Source: Streptomyces sp. JHA26 (GTDB lineage Bacteria; Actinomycetota; Actinomycetes; Streptomycetales; Streptomycetaceae). From it: 64,000 nucleotides of DNA. The translations under genes and the position numbers were made by a program. Shown one piece after another: positions 26,301 through 35,600 of this stretch (the first letter of the stretch is position 1; every line of letters begins with the position of its first letter). The notes beneath the pieces are model-generated. The model was not told where the DNA came from. It saw only the letters and a list, made by a program, of their open reading frames with translations, and made no database searches. The stretch lies in NCBI RefSeq assembly GCF_002005565.1, contig NZ_BDJC01000003.1, positions 62,001 to 126,000 on the forward strand, read 5' to 3'.

Positions 26301-27158
26301 GAGGAGCTGACGCACCCCGTCCCCGTCCGTGCCGGACGCGAGCGTCGCGGACGTGGCGACCGGGCAGATCCGCCCCAGCGGGTTCCCCGGCTCCGACGCC
26401 CCGACGGCGGCGGCCAGGCGCCGCAGCAGCATCGCCACGTCGGTGCCCTGGGCGCCGTCGTAGGTGTGGAACTCGTCCACGACGACGTACCGGATGTCCG
26501 CGCCGTTCCACAGCGCCGCGTCCTGGGAGCGCTGGAGCAGCAGGTCCAGCATCTTGTAGTTCGTGATCAGGATGTCCGGCGGCGACACCCACATGTCGGA
26601 ACGGCGGGTGTACACCCGGTCGTACGTCGTCTCCGCCCGGTCCCCGATGTACAGGCCGGCGCGGAGCTTGCCGAGGTCCGCGTCGTGCGCGCACAGCAGG
26701 TCGTTGATGCGCTGCGCCTGGTCGGTGGCGAGCGCGTTCATCGGGTACAGGAACACGGCCTTGACGCCGCTGTGGCCCGCGTCGCGCTCGCGCGCGCAGT
26801 GGTCCAGGACAGGGTAGAGGAACGACTCGGTCTTGCCGGAACCGGTGCCGGTCGTGACGAGCGTCGGCCGCGGGGTCCGCCCGCCGGCCGACGACAGCCG
26901 CTCGAACGCCCTGGCCTGGTGGGCGTACGGGGTCCAGTCGTCCGTCCGCCGCCAGTCCAGCAGCTCCTTCCAGGAGTCGCCAGCCCGCGTGAACGGCGTC
27001 CGTATCCGCAGGAACGGCCCCCGGAACATGCCGGACGTCTCGTCCCCCAGGAACCGGTGCAGCGACTCCCGGGCGCCCTCGTCGGTCAGCGCGTACGTCG
27101 TCGACAGGTACTGCAGCAGGCTCTCCTTGAGTCCCTGCGCCTCGAGCGTCGGCCTCAC
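20355..27158 (-). CDS. Giant DEAD/DEAH helicase with DUF1998 (MZB) domain and Vsr-like C-terminal region
   Basis: A 2267-aa SF2 helicase. Walker A TGTGSGKTESFLYPVL is near residue 105 and DEFHTYDGAQGTD (motif II) near 230. Helicase-C motifs GIDIGDLSAVVLAALPRRP and QVGRAGRR are near 1100-1130. Putative zinc knuckles occur near 506 (CRDCG), 646 (CPACG), 1425 (CQECG..CPRCG) and 1546 (CTGCG). The DUF1998/MZB region holds FDRLPGGTGYLHRL (~1676) and CPCRDEGRLACHRCLHRY (~1705). Residues ~1760-1900 look like a Vsr/DUF559-type nuclease fold, with YLDG where ExDG is expected. I start at GTG 27158, which overlaps the methyltransferase stop (GTGA) and follows GGAGG. In DISARM the DrmA helicase and DrmB DUF1998 protein are separate; here both seem to be in one chain. 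Confidence 0.9.
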   Translation of the reverse strand: MRPTLEAQGLKESLLQYLSTTYALTDEGARESLHRFLGDETSGMFRGPFLRIRTPFTRAGDSWKELLDWRRTDDWTPYAHQARAFERLSSAGGRTPRPTLVTTGTGSGKTESFLYPVLDHCARERDAGHSGVKAVFLYPMNALATDQAQRINDLLCAHDADLGKLRAGLYIGDRAETTYDRVYTRRSDMWVSPPDILITNYKMLDLLLQRSQDAALWNGADIRYVVVDEFHTYDGAQGTDVAMLLRRLAAAVGASEPGNPLGRICPVATSATLASGTDGDGVRQLLDVATQIFGTRFTEDAIIGEDRQSVDEFIPPDDFDPALPDPSPDELALLPDPSLGKAEFADLVETVTGTRETDPFLLGRNLKRQTLTSAVMQALDGEVRTTGEVLDLMWRRGARSWGKTITERPEVAASALARFVALLAVARDPESTPERPRPLVQIEVHQWARSVSRLVRGVLPWPKAEFQWDAAGTTDRQSEQHARTAPVTTATAGQTANLFLPAVYCRDCGRSGWAVFSPETDDTHVQVDSHKIRRASVSQDKMRVRNLIAATDAEAREGSGAAPMASAGRGVDGGRAISALSAGRGGQLRVLDGPNRTLRLPDPVRDYAPGDGQPRPATGDSAFVLVNLGETANTAAEEDWCPACGSRNAIRFLGTGAAALAAASVTQLFTGGELDEEQGEDKTLMFNDSVQDAAHRAGFVASRSYTFSLRALFKKHLSEERPTALNDLIADVVAATTDRRTLAAVVPTDLHDIRGVQRLLSGQGRGGDRRTWNLIGERFAFEALMEFGFRSRNGRTLELTRTAAAQVRIADTRAAVALVKGAHLAEEGRRGGLPPVEQDDARYLAFLRILLERLRTRGAIGHKWLDGYLREAGTSRYFIWGKRPVGMRAFPRGVAAPVFLLDQPKTNSEFDFATGRLSWYERWAQRCLDLPREQTAGFWNRLLPELVTAGLLSVRTPADGSLRVYGLQPGAVDVRLLGDDVVNEAFVRCPVCFWEQTVHPELLDQWHGQPCPSYRCRRGRLVAGNRPEELGVHHRDRNYRDDYYRRLYRKAGTYQVVTAEHTGMLNRPERERVEAAFKHGTGFKDPNVLSCTPTLEMGIDIGDLSAVVLAALPRRPANYAQQVGRAGRRTGNAFLLTIPDRSRRDLYFLDQPREMIAGRIVPPGSHLSAIEILRRQYLAHLLDLAARGRLPRPDGKPLAAIPARAPELFGPSGYLADLVEAALAHADQLVDGFLDLFPAGVSDRSRAELRAYATRGLRSAAEEAERQWRRGEEVLRRRLKLIGEARDELHDSDDEQARQKAELDAEHRSVGKRLLSLGLTTAQQALCDLGLLPNYALIDAVTTLNATLYWPEGVDERTGRETYKSKPRAYERPRRYALSEFAPGNTFYVNGYKHQVTGLEIGTATDPDWRLWRFCQECGYVRTEDAEADRSPCPRCGSARIADDGSCLHKVVEPAVVTSRDKREDARISDDKDDREQRYYTVIDAVDIAKEDIEPKTSWRHETQTFGVDFCRTAVVRRVNVGPMRFDAKAEDDFAGHSVRMAPFHVCTGCGAATADGRPVFDHDTDALDSAAARNPKLKHHQPWCPLRRGKNPQEVAQEPVLLAHQLRTEALRVLLPAATVLVDEKIHSFRAALRLGVDQHFGGDPQHLDSTLARMPDHGTGETRHFLVLFDRLPGGTGYLHRLTDPAHFRAALSDARRALLTCPCRDEGRLACHRCLHRYTEERHQDTVSRLEALGIINDLLGPVDQDGGPVLDEDGRPVDLWKVTRLPSTDLIGLDRQVESDLEARFLAALRTWTGQESDAVLEESSTASGYLRFGQGTNWRLTAQRDMEYTRTDFTFESTDGPKEYVTVYLDGHRYHATRAHNRIASDCEKRNRLRDRNHVVFQLTWDDLELFEKGEAARAEPVWPPYPRSAQDAAKDWYEETGGARADFAQAVFANPVEGLLAYLRDSAKERWGRRARALVAGLMAEPAPLAMQADRAQARQALRSALDAYGAGLEPSGEPVTGDGPVLVLRASDAYGLPLLFTVDMSDGEEPHAVRWSALAVLDDRDEALGTDAHKLRWRAWLYWSNLLQFLAFAGGDGVQLAGSRAADFPVDVLAVTGGIGELDSLIAVHRPRETPPAEEAVREATPTGASAVAEAEAGGSAAERAVARLLRDAAWDEEILPLLEEDEPDSALTRLARALAEHGKQAPVFGFELGERGWPADFAWKDSGVRVAVVAVPHGADDEEALRRDKAYADAGWTARTAAGWLDDLDSLIERLPDAS

Positions 27159-30100
27159 TGGCTGGGAACCTCCTGCTTCACCGGGTCCCACTCACCCCGG
27201 GCGACGGCCTCGTCCAGCCGCCTCTGGAAGTAGGCGTGCGCCTCACGCATCTCCTTCTCCCGGTCGGCCTTGTAGAAGGGGGCGGTGTAGCCGTCGGGGA
27301 CGGGGGCGTTGTCGGGGTCGGCGAGGTAGGCCTGGAACTGGCCCCAGGTCTCCTTGGTCTGCCGCTGCCCGATCGTGCGGGCGTTCCCGGCGAGCTTCCA
27401 TCCCTCGGCGTCGAACCAGGTCACGGCTTCGTACTTCTGCAGCACGGGGAAGCGGCCCCGGTAGGCGGCGATGAGCGCGTCGGCGTCCATGCCGAGCCAG
27501 ACGGCCACGAGGGCGTCGATCTCGACGAGGGCGGACCGGCGGGCGCGCTCGGTGCGGAGGGGGGTGCCGCGGTGCCAGTCGGGGGTGACGTCGTTGAGGG
27601 GCTGGAGGCCGGGCCAGGGGAGGGCCCAGCCCTTGTCAGCCACCCAGGAGGGCTCGTAGAGCTTCGCCCACAAGTCGGCGTATGCCGTCGTGAGGCAATT
27701 CATTCGAGCGGCTCGCAACAGTAGGTCAGAAGCGAGGGGGTGAGCTGGATGAGGGGCAGGAGTGGCTCTAGCCGACTGAGGGTGGAGATCGCTACGTGCC
27801 GTGGCGCGCAGGAAATAGTCCAAGGGCAGCGATGCAAAAAATCCTGCCAGCAGCATTGTGCTGCGCAGGTCTGGCATCGCGAGGCTGTAGAGGCCGCCGA
27901 CGTGTGCGCAGCCGGGCGGAATGATCGCTGCGTAGAGTGCCCGCTCTGTATCCGGAGCGATCTGACGACGCCAAGCCAGCCGATAGAAGGTAGTGAACCG
28001 TCGTCGCGATCGGGCAATCAATATCTCGTCAACTTTGGTAGGGTCAGCGTTATCTGGCGACACGTGGTCGGACTGTGCGACCTGCTCGCGGGCGCGGGCT
28101 AGCGCTTTCTCTTCTTTACGTAGCCTTCTGAGGGCGGAGTAATCAACCCAGCGATCCTGAGCCGTTAGGAACGCCTGGGTTCGCCCCTTCGCTCGCACAT
28201 ATTCTGTGTCGGACACGAAACTAGGGGAAAGGGCCATCAAGTCAGCCCCGTATGGGTCGTTACTGCTGGCGTCGTGACGCTTGAAGATGGGAGTGGCGAC
28301 GCTGATCTGTGTGCCCTTAAGGATCACATGGCGCCAGCGGTTGGGCTGATACTTGAGACCAGTGGAGGAATCCGGACGATTATAGTCGATCAGATTTTCC
28401 CTCTTGGCTCCACTTTCATGGTAACCAGCGCTGATCTGCGGGGAGAGGGCACGCAGCCGCAAGGGGTAGTCCGCCAGCGCACCAATTGCGCTGGCCTCCG
28501 CTGTGCTAACGGGGAATAGCAGTCGCGCCTGTTCGACCGGTCCGTCCTCTTCGTCCAGCAGGCGCTGCCAGACAGCAAGCAGATCTGTATCAACGTGAAT
28601 GACCCGCGACCGGTGCGGTCGCTCGTCGAACTCGGCGTTACGGTAGCGGATGCCGGGGGCGTCGCCACTGCCGTCATGCGCGGCAGAAAAACGCAAGGCG
28701 TCAGCCGACACCAGCCAGGAGAGGTGGTCAAAGCCGATGTTCTGCTGGCGGCCGTATACGTGCACGCCGAAGTGCGTGGTATGTCCGACAGGCTTGGGGA
28801 AAAACCTCCAGACCGCGTTGACGAAGTCACCGTGAATGCGAAGTCGTCGGTAAGCGGCTTGTCTGAGTGCACCTTCTTTGTCGCCGGTGAAGTGAGTATC
28901 GGGGTGGACAAGTCCCGACGTCCCCCATAGCGACGCGTGGGCCCACACCTGGCACATGAAGGCCCGGTACAGGTCCGGCTGTGTGCCGGTCAGCAGCGGA
29001 TAGACCTGCGACGCTCCGAAGACCGCGACCTGCCCAGTGACATTGGTCAGCTCGTCCAGCACGTACTGACGAGCCTTCGGCAGCCGCAGAAGCTCGGCCC
29101 GCCGCTCCTCCTTCTCCGCCGTCGACGCCCGCTCCGTGAGTTCGAACCACGGCTCGTGCTCGGCCAGCACCGAACCCTCGTTCCACCGGGGTCGCACCCA
29201 CGGCGGATTACCCACCTGCAGATCGAACCCGCCCCCCTGCGCGAAGACCAGCGCGAAGTCCAGTTCCCAGTGCAGGAAGCCCTGTTCCTCCGCGATGTTG
29301 GTGACCGTGTGCATCCAGGGGAAGCGGGTCTCCGGGTCGGCGAGGTCCATCCCCATCAGGTGGGGGAGGTTCTTCTCGAAGTCCTTGAGCGCGTCCAGGT
29401 TGTCGAACTCGGTGACCAGGTTCTGCTCGTCGGGGTCGACGGTGCCGAGGAGGGCCTCGAGGAAGTCCAGCCAGTCGTCCAGCTCGACCAGCGGAATGGT
29501 GTCCCGCCACGTCCGCTGCTTGGACTGCTTCGGCGCACCCCGCCTGGACTGGCCGCTCGCCTCCACCGCCTGCAGGGCGATGAGCGGCTCGTCCTCCGCC
29601 GCTGCGGACACCAGCGTCTCCTGCGTCGGCCCCGACGCGAACAGCATGGTCTGCTCGGTGAAGCGCGGCTCCGGGACCGCCGCCGTCAAGCCCTCGCTGC
29701 CCTCACCGGGCCCCGTCGCGTCCCCGCCGATCAGCGGCACTCCCAGCAGACCACCGAGCGCGTCGGCGGAGGCCACCGCCGGCACCGTGGCGTCGTAGGC
29801 CCCGTCCGTGCCGTCCAGCAGGGACGCCTTGTCCGCCGGCCAGAACCACAGCGCGCACCACGCGTCCATGACCTTCTTCAGACGCCAGTACGGCGTCTCC
29901 GTGGCCTCGAACAGGTCGGCCATGACCTGTTCCTTCGGCACCGCGCCCGCCGCCGTGCGCAGGAAGTCGTACTCGGGGTCGCCCGGCTCGGCGCCCCACA
30001 CGTCGATCTTGCGGGCGATCGCCGCCTCGGAGAGCCGCATGCGCTTGATGACGAGCGACCACAGGAACTCCGCCCGCTTGGCCGCGTCTCGCAGCCGCGT

Positions 30101-32677
30101 GAACTGGGAGGACGCCTCACGCCTCGGCCTGCCCGCCTTGTCGAGCTTGGGCGTGCCGTCCTTGTTCAGGTGCGCGGTGCTGCGCTTCGGCCGCTGGAGG
30201 ATGCCCTTCTTCCAGGCGGCCAGGCGCGCCACCTCGTCCTTGGCGAGTTCCTTGGCCTCCTTGGAGCCGGTCACGGCCGCCCACCCGGGGCTGGGCAGCA
30301 GGAACTGGTGGACCGCGTCGGCGGGCAGCGGCTGCGGCTCGCCGTCCTTGAGGAACGGCAGCGGTGTCGGGGCGAGCGTGTTCTTCGCCGCGAGCCAGGC
30401 CTTCGCCGGGGAGGCGACGTCCTCGCCCGCGTAGACCGCCCGGCGGCCGCCGATCAGCGAGTTGCCTCGGCGCAGGTGCAGCCCGAACCACGGTGCCCGC
30501 ATCCCCGGATGCATCGTGTTGAGCCAGAGGGAGACTTCCGCCAGCTCCACGCCCGTGGCGTTGAGGTCGACGCCGTACGCGTTGTGCAGGGCGACGTACG
30601 CCTTGACTTTCTGCTTCTCCGTCAGCGCGGACGAGGCGGGCAGGGAGACGCCCAGTTCGTCCTGGCGGCGGCGCAGGTACTCCTCGGCGACCTGGTTGAT
30701 CGCCTCGTTGAGGAACGCGCCGGAGCCCAGCGCGGGCTCGCAGATCTTGTACTTCAGCAGCTCGGACGCCCGCGTCCGGACGACCTCGCCGTTCTCGTCG
30801 CGCTCCTGGTCGAGGAGGTGCTTGAGCGCCAGCTCGACGGTCACCTTGGTCAGGGACTCGGGGGTGTAGTACGAGGCGGAGGTCTCGCGGTCGCGGCCGG
30901 CCAGCCGGTAGACGAACTCGCCCACCTTGTACTTCTTCGGCCCGCGCAGGCCCTTCACCGCGTCGTGCTCGTCGTACTCGACCCAGGTCTTCTCCGGGTA
31001 CTCCTTCAGCCGGTGGGCGGGCACCAGCCAGGAGCCCTTCTCCGGGTCACCGCCCTTGGCGACCTCGCACAGCTCCTCCTCGGCGATGATGCCGGTGTAC
31101 GACATCAGGCCCTCGTACACGGCGCCGAGCTGGTTGATGCCGAGGTTGCGGTAGGAGATGAAGCCGCCGCGCTCCCCGCGCCGCCTGGCCTTCTTCATGG
31201 TCAGCAGCCGCAGCACCTCGTGCAGGGCGTGGTTGCGCAGCCGCAGGTCCAGCCACTTCGGGTCGGTGTCCTCGTCGCTGCGGGGGTCGAGGACACCCCG
31301 GCCGATGAGACGGATGGACTTCGGCTCGAAGAGTTCGCTGCGCAGCGGCTCGAAGCGCAGGCCGCGGTCCTCGCTGCGCCGCTTGGCCTTCAGCTTGCGG
31401 GTCTCCTCGTCGTCGTCCGGCAGGTCGTCGTCGGGTTCCGTCCCGTAGGGGCGGTGGCCGCGGTTGACCTTGTTGAACAGGACGTCGAGGGAGGCGAAGA
31501 GGTGGTGGCCGTTCCTGGCCTCCTCCTCGACAAGCTGCTCGTCGCGCTCGACGAGCTCCCGCAGCCGCGCCACCGAGTACCCGGCCTCGTAGGTGCCGTC
31601 GTCGGCGGGCAGGATGCCCAGCTCCGGGCGGGCCTCGGCGTACAGCAGGAACAGGATGCGATAGAGGTAGCGCAGCGACTCGCGGGTGAGTTCCTTGGCG
31701 AACGGCAGCTTCGGGTCCTCGATCCGCCGGGGCTCGATGCCGGCCTGCTTCAGCCGGGCGAGGACCTCGTTGGCGATGATCTCGACCGAGCGCTGCAGCC
31801 CCTCACGCAGTTCCCCGGAGACGCCGACCGCGTTGTCGCGGGAGGCCTTGACCAGGGCGTCGATGCCCGGCCCCTTGCCGTCCTCGGCGGGTGCGAGCAG
31901 CTCGTGGCTGAAGAGGGCGGCGATGGTCGCCAGCTCGCCGCCCTGCTTGCGGTCGTTGCGTTCCAGCGCGGCGTCCAGGTTGGCGGCGAGGAAGCGGCCC
32001 TCGCCCCACACCTGGCGGTCGGCCAGGACGATCACGCCGCCGCACAGCAGCAGCACGAAGCGGGGCGGCTCCCCGCCCGGCTCGCCCAGTTCGCTTTGGA
32101 AGAGCCAGGTGGCGAGGGACTGGCCGCTCTCGTAGACCTCGCTGCCGCTCACCCGCAGGGGGTGCTGCAGCCGGCCGGGGCCGTCCGCGTCCAGGGCCGT
32201 GTCGTTGCCGGCGGCCCAGCCGCACTCGAGGGCCACGATGCCGTCGCCGTGCCAGGCCGTGGTCACGGTGTGCTCGCGCCCGGCGCGGTGGACGGTCAAC
32301 TGGCGCCGCTCGGGGGCGCCGGCGAAGCCGAGGGCCGCCAGTACCTTGTCGTGCCAGGCGCTGAGCCGCTCGCGCCAGTCGGCGTCGTCGTAGGTGTTGA
32401 GTCGGGCTCCGGCGGCGGCGCTGTTCTCGTCGGCGTCGTCCTCGGCGTCCAGCTTGGCGCGTTCGGCGAAGAAGTTGCGGTACTCCTCCGAGAGGTACGT
32501 GCCGCGCAGGGCGCGCAGCATCTCCCTCGGCGTGGGACGCGGGTCCTTCTCGTCGCCCTCCCGGACCGTCCAGGTGGCGAGGAGGCCCTTCTTGAGGTCC
32601 TGGCCCAGCTGCTCGGCGAAGTAGTGGGCGGACAGGTACTCGCCGCGGTTGGAGAAGGAGTCGAAGTCGGTGCTCAT
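27155..32677 (-). CDS. Large N6-adenine DNA methyltransferase (PglX/DrmMI/Eco57I-like)
   Basis: A 1840-aa protein. After ~600 residues of N-terminal helical/regulatory sequence comes the methylase core: SASYYTPESLTKVTVELAL (~625), motif I ICEPALGSGAFLNEAINQV (~645-660), VDLNATGVELAEVSLWL (motif II region), LRRGNSLIGG, and motif IV VGNPPWVRP (~1156). NPPW marks amino-methyltransferases that make N6-methyladenine. Residues ~1250-1660 should recognise the DNA target. DNA for this part (about 27,700-28,950) is visibly less GC-rich than both flanks, suggesting a replaced specificity domain. It starts at ATG 32677 overlapping the SNF2 stop (ATGA) and ends overlapping the DUF1998 helicase start. Likely job: host DNA marking, or restriction-linked modification within the operon. 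Confidence 0.9.
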   Translation of the reverse strand: MSTDFDSFSNRGEYLSAHYFAEQLGQDLKKGLLATWTVREGDEKDPRPTPREMLRALRGTYLSEEYRNFFAERAKLDAEDDADENSAAAGARLNTYDDADWRERLSAWHDKVLAALGFAGAPERRQLTVHRAGREHTVTTAWHGDGIVALECGWAAGNDTALDADGPGRLQHPLRVSGSEVYESGQSLATWLFQSELGEPGGEPPRFVLLLCGGVIVLADRQVWGEGRFLAANLDAALERNDRKQGGELATIAALFSHELLAPAEDGKGPGIDALVKASRDNAVGVSGELREGLQRSVEIIANEVLARLKQAGIEPRRIEDPKLPFAKELTRESLRYLYRILFLLYAEARPELGILPADDGTYEAGYSVARLRELVERDEQLVEEEARNGHHLFASLDVLFNKVNRGHRPYGTEPDDDLPDDDEETRKLKAKRRSEDRGLRFEPLRSELFEPKSIRLIGRGVLDPRSDEDTDPKWLDLRLRNHALHEVLRLLTMKKARRRGERGGFISYRNLGINQLGAVYEGLMSYTGIIAEEELCEVAKGGDPEKGSWLVPAHRLKEYPEKTWVEYDEHDAVKGLRGPKKYKVGEFVYRLAGRDRETSASYYTPESLTKVTVELALKHLLDQERDENGEVVRTRASELLKYKICEPALGSGAFLNEAINQVAEEYLRRRQDELGVSLPASSALTEKQKVKAYVALHNAYGVDLNATGVELAEVSLWLNTMHPGMRAPWFGLHLRRGNSLIGGRRAVYAGEDVASPAKAWLAAKNTLAPTPLPFLKDGEPQPLPADAVHQFLLPSPGWAAVTGSKEAKELAKDEVARLAAWKKGILQRPKRSTAHLNKDGTPKLDKAGRPRREASSQFTRLRDAAKRAEFLWSLVIKRMRLSEAAIARKIDVWGAEPGDPEYDFLRTAAGAVPKEQVMADLFEATETPYWRLKKVMDAWCALWFWPADKASLLDGTDGAYDATVPAVASADALGGLLGVPLIGGDATGPGEGSEGLTAAVPEPRFTEQTMLFASGPTQETLVSAAAEDEPLIALQAVEASGQSRRGAPKQSKQRTWRDTIPLVELDDWLDFLEALLGTVDPDEQNLVTEFDNLDALKDFEKNLPHLMGMDLADPETRFPWMHTVTNIAEEQGFLHWELDFALVFAQGGGFDLQVGNPPWVRPRWNEGSVLAEHEPWFELTERASTAEKEERRAELLRLPKARQYVLDELTNVTGQVAVFGASQVYPLLTGTQPDLYRAFMCQVWAHASLWGTSGLVHPDTHFTGDKEGALRQAAYRRLRIHGDFVNAVWRFFPKPVGHTTHFGVHVYGRQQNIGFDHLSWLVSADALRFSAAHDGSGDAPGIRYRNAEFDERPHRSRVIHVDTDLLAVWQRLLDEEDGPVEQARLLFPVSTAEASAIGALADYPLRLRALSPQISAGYHESGAKRENLIDYNRPDSSTGLKYQPNRWRHVILKGTQISVATPIFKRHDASSNDPYGADLMALSPSFVSDTEYVRAKGRTQAFLTAQDRWVDYSALRRLRKEEKALARAREQVAQSDHVSPDNADPTKVDEILIARSRRRFTTFYRLAWRRQIAPDTERALYAAIIPPGCAHVGGLYSLAMPDLRSTMLLAGFFASLPLDYFLRATARSDLHPQSARATPAPHPAHPLASDLLLRAARMNCLTTAYADLWAKLYEPSWVADKGWALPWPGLQPLNDVTPDWHRGTPLRTERARRSALVEIDALVAVWLGMDADALIAAYRGRFPVLQKYEAVTWFDAEGWKLAGNARTIGQRQTKETWGQFQAYLADPDNAPVPDGYTAPFYKADREKEMREAHAYFQRRLDEAVARGEWDPVKQEVPSQ

Positions 32678-35600
32678 CGGGTGGTCTCCCCAGCGGCGGA
32701 GGTGGACAGGGGCTGCAGGACGCAGAGCAGGCGCAGCATGGGCGCTCCGGAGGTCTTCAGCGACTTGATGAGCGTCTTGCGGCGGCTTGCCGTGAGGTTG
32801 ATGCTGTTGCGGCCCTTCGCCGAGCGGGCGGAGGCAAACAGGGCGTCCTGCTGCCACCGCGTCACGCGCTTCTCGTATGGGGCGAGCATCTCGTCGATCC
32901 GCCGCGTGTACTCGGCCTCTCGCTCACGCAGGTACCGTGCGGCCTCGTCGACCGCCCGGGGGACGAGCCGTTGTAGCGCCTCGCGCTCCTCTTCGGGGAC
33001 GGCGCGGCCGGGCATCTTCGGGCCCACGCCGCACGCGTCGAGGAAGGCTGCGTCCATGCGTACGACACGGGGCGCGTCGGGCAGGCCGACGACGGCCATC
33101 CACTCCACCACGGTGGGGCGGCCCAGCGCGTTGGAGTGGATGCCCTGCACCAGGTGGACCGGGCCGGTCAGTTCGTCCGGCAGACGGGGGTCCAGCTTGG
33201 CCGCGGCGGCGGTGTCGGGACGGCAGGCGAGGACGAACGCCTCATCGTGGCGCAGGGACGCCAGCGCCTTGTCGGTCACCCACTCCAGCACGGGATGCAC
33301 GTCCGAGACGTAACTGACGTTGGGCCACTGGGTCTTGGACGACTCCCGGGCCGCCTTCAGCCGCTTCTCCCCGAGCCCCTTGTCGAAGGTGATCCGCAGC
33401 CGGCCGGGGGCCTTGCTGGTGGGCAGGATGTTCTGCTCGGTCAGGTACGACTTGGGCAGTGCCTTGAAGCGGTACTGGAGGTCGGCCGGCGGCTCGAAAG
33501 CGATGGTGCCGTCGTCCTCGTGGCGCAGCTTCAGCTCGTTGTCCGCCCCCGTGGGGCAGATCTGGCGCAGGGCCTCCTCGAAGTAGGCGGAGGTGGAACG
33601 GAACAGGTTCGGGACGGTCGCGTACGCCACGTCGTCCTGGGCCTGCTTGGCGCCGATGTTGCCCATCAGCTTCCGGAGCATCGACGGGGCGCCGCCGCTG
33701 GACCGCTTGATGGACTCCTCCACCGTGCGGCCGGCGAGCAGGTCGCGGGTGAGGCGGTTCTCCTCCTCCTGCGCCCGGTACAGGCCGGTGACCGCCTCGG
33801 CCGAGCCGTCGATCCGGTGCGCCTCCTCCTCGCGCCTGAGGAGCTTCGCGCCGACCAGCCGGTCGTCGAGCGGCAGGGCCTCCCCGGTCTCCGGATCACG
33901 GCGCCACTCCACGTCGCTGGTGAGGACCAGGGCGCGGAACTGCGGCTTCTCCTTCTGCCCGTAGCGGTCGACGCGGCCGTTGCGCTGCTCGATGCGGATC
34001 AGCGACCAGGGCAGGTCGTAGTGGACGAGCTGGTGGCACTCCTGGTGGAGGTTGACTCCCTCGGAGGCGACGTCTCCTGTGAACAGGATGCGCACCGGGT
34101 CGTCGCGCAGCCCGAACTTCTCGACGATCCGCTTCTGCTCGTCCTCGTTGGTGGCCTCGCCGTGCATCACCTGCACCGCTCCGCCGTACACCAACCAGGG
34201 CCGGTTCTTCTTCTCGCCCGCCTCGACGGATCCACTCTTCTGGAATCCGAGCCGGGCGGGCACGACCTCGGCCAGCCAGGTCAGCGTGGGGATGCGCTCG
34301 GAGAAGACGACGACACGGGTGTCCGAACCCGGACCGACGCCGATCTTCCTCAGCTGCTCGACCAGCGCGTCCAGCTTCGCGGAGTCCTCGTCCCCGATCT
34401 CGCCGACCAGCCGCTCCAGCTCCACGATCGCCTCGCGCTCGACCCTGAGCGCGGCCTCGCGGGCGGCCAGGTCTTCGTTCTTCTTCACCTTCGCGGGCCT
34501 GGCCAGGTAGCGGCGCCGCGCCTCCAGCGACTTCTGGAGCGCCTTGTGCGAGGAGAGGAAGGCCTTGAGGAAGTTGTACGCGGCGAGCGGATCGGCGCAG
34601 ACCGAGGAGGCGGCCGGATCGCGCGGGATCCAGCGGGCGGCCAGCTCCTCGAAGACCGCACGCTCCTTCCTGGTGGCCTGTGCGGGGACGGGCTCGGACG
34701 GGCCGCGGTCGGCCCACACCCCCTTGAGGGAGTCCCGAACCTCCTTGTCCGTCTTGGTGCGCCGGATGTAGAGGTGGTCGAGATCCTTCACGTCGTAGTC
34801 GGACGGGTTCGCGATCGCCGCCTCGTCCAGCATCCTGATCAGCTCGGCGAACGACTCGGCGTCGCCGTTGTGCGGGGTCGCCGAGGCGAGGATCAGCGCG
34901 TCGGTGCGGCGGGCCAGCAGGCGGGCGAGGTCGTTGTTCTTCGTGCCGCGGTTGACCAGGTTGTGGGACTCGTCGATCACGACGGCGTCCCACTCGGTGG
35001 AGTCCAGGTGGTGGGCGTACACGTCACTCTTGAGCGTGTCCACGGAGATGATCGCCCGTTTGAAGTACGCGAACGGGTTCCGTCCCGCAGGGATGTCCTG
35101 CTGGATGCGCTGGATGCCCGTGGAGTCGAGCCGGACGAGCGGGATGGAGAAACGGGTCCACAGCTCGCGCTGGAACTGCTCCAGGACGTGCGCCGGTGTG
35201 ACCACGAGGATCCGCTCGCCCCGCCCGCGCCGGATCAGCTCGGCCAGCAGGATGCCGATCTCCAGCGTCTTGCCGAGGCCCACCACGTCTGCGACGAGCA
35301 CCCGCGGCTGCGGGTTCTTCATCGAGAGAGCCAGTTCGGCCGGCCGAAGCTGGTGGGTCTGCTTGTCCATCAGGAAGCTGTCGGCCAGCGCGAGCCCGTG
35401 CTCGGTCTGGGGCAGTGCCGTCTTGCGGATCACGGCCTCCAGGTAGAGGCGCGCCTTGCGGTGGTTGGGGGAGTCGTCGGGGACCAGCTCGGTCTTCCGC
35501 GGATCGAGCACCTGGATGTCGTCGAGCCGGCTGTAGAAGACGGCGTCGGTGCCCCGCACGAACGGGGAGACGCCGGTCACCTCCACCATCCAGCCGTCCC

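Noticed and set aside
20484..27233. A continuous rightward open frame of >2200 codons antisense to the DUF1998 helicase
   Set aside because: Composition is Arg/Gly/Val/Leu-rich with no domain, as expected from the mirror of a GC3-rich gene; the opposite strand has clear helicase motifs.
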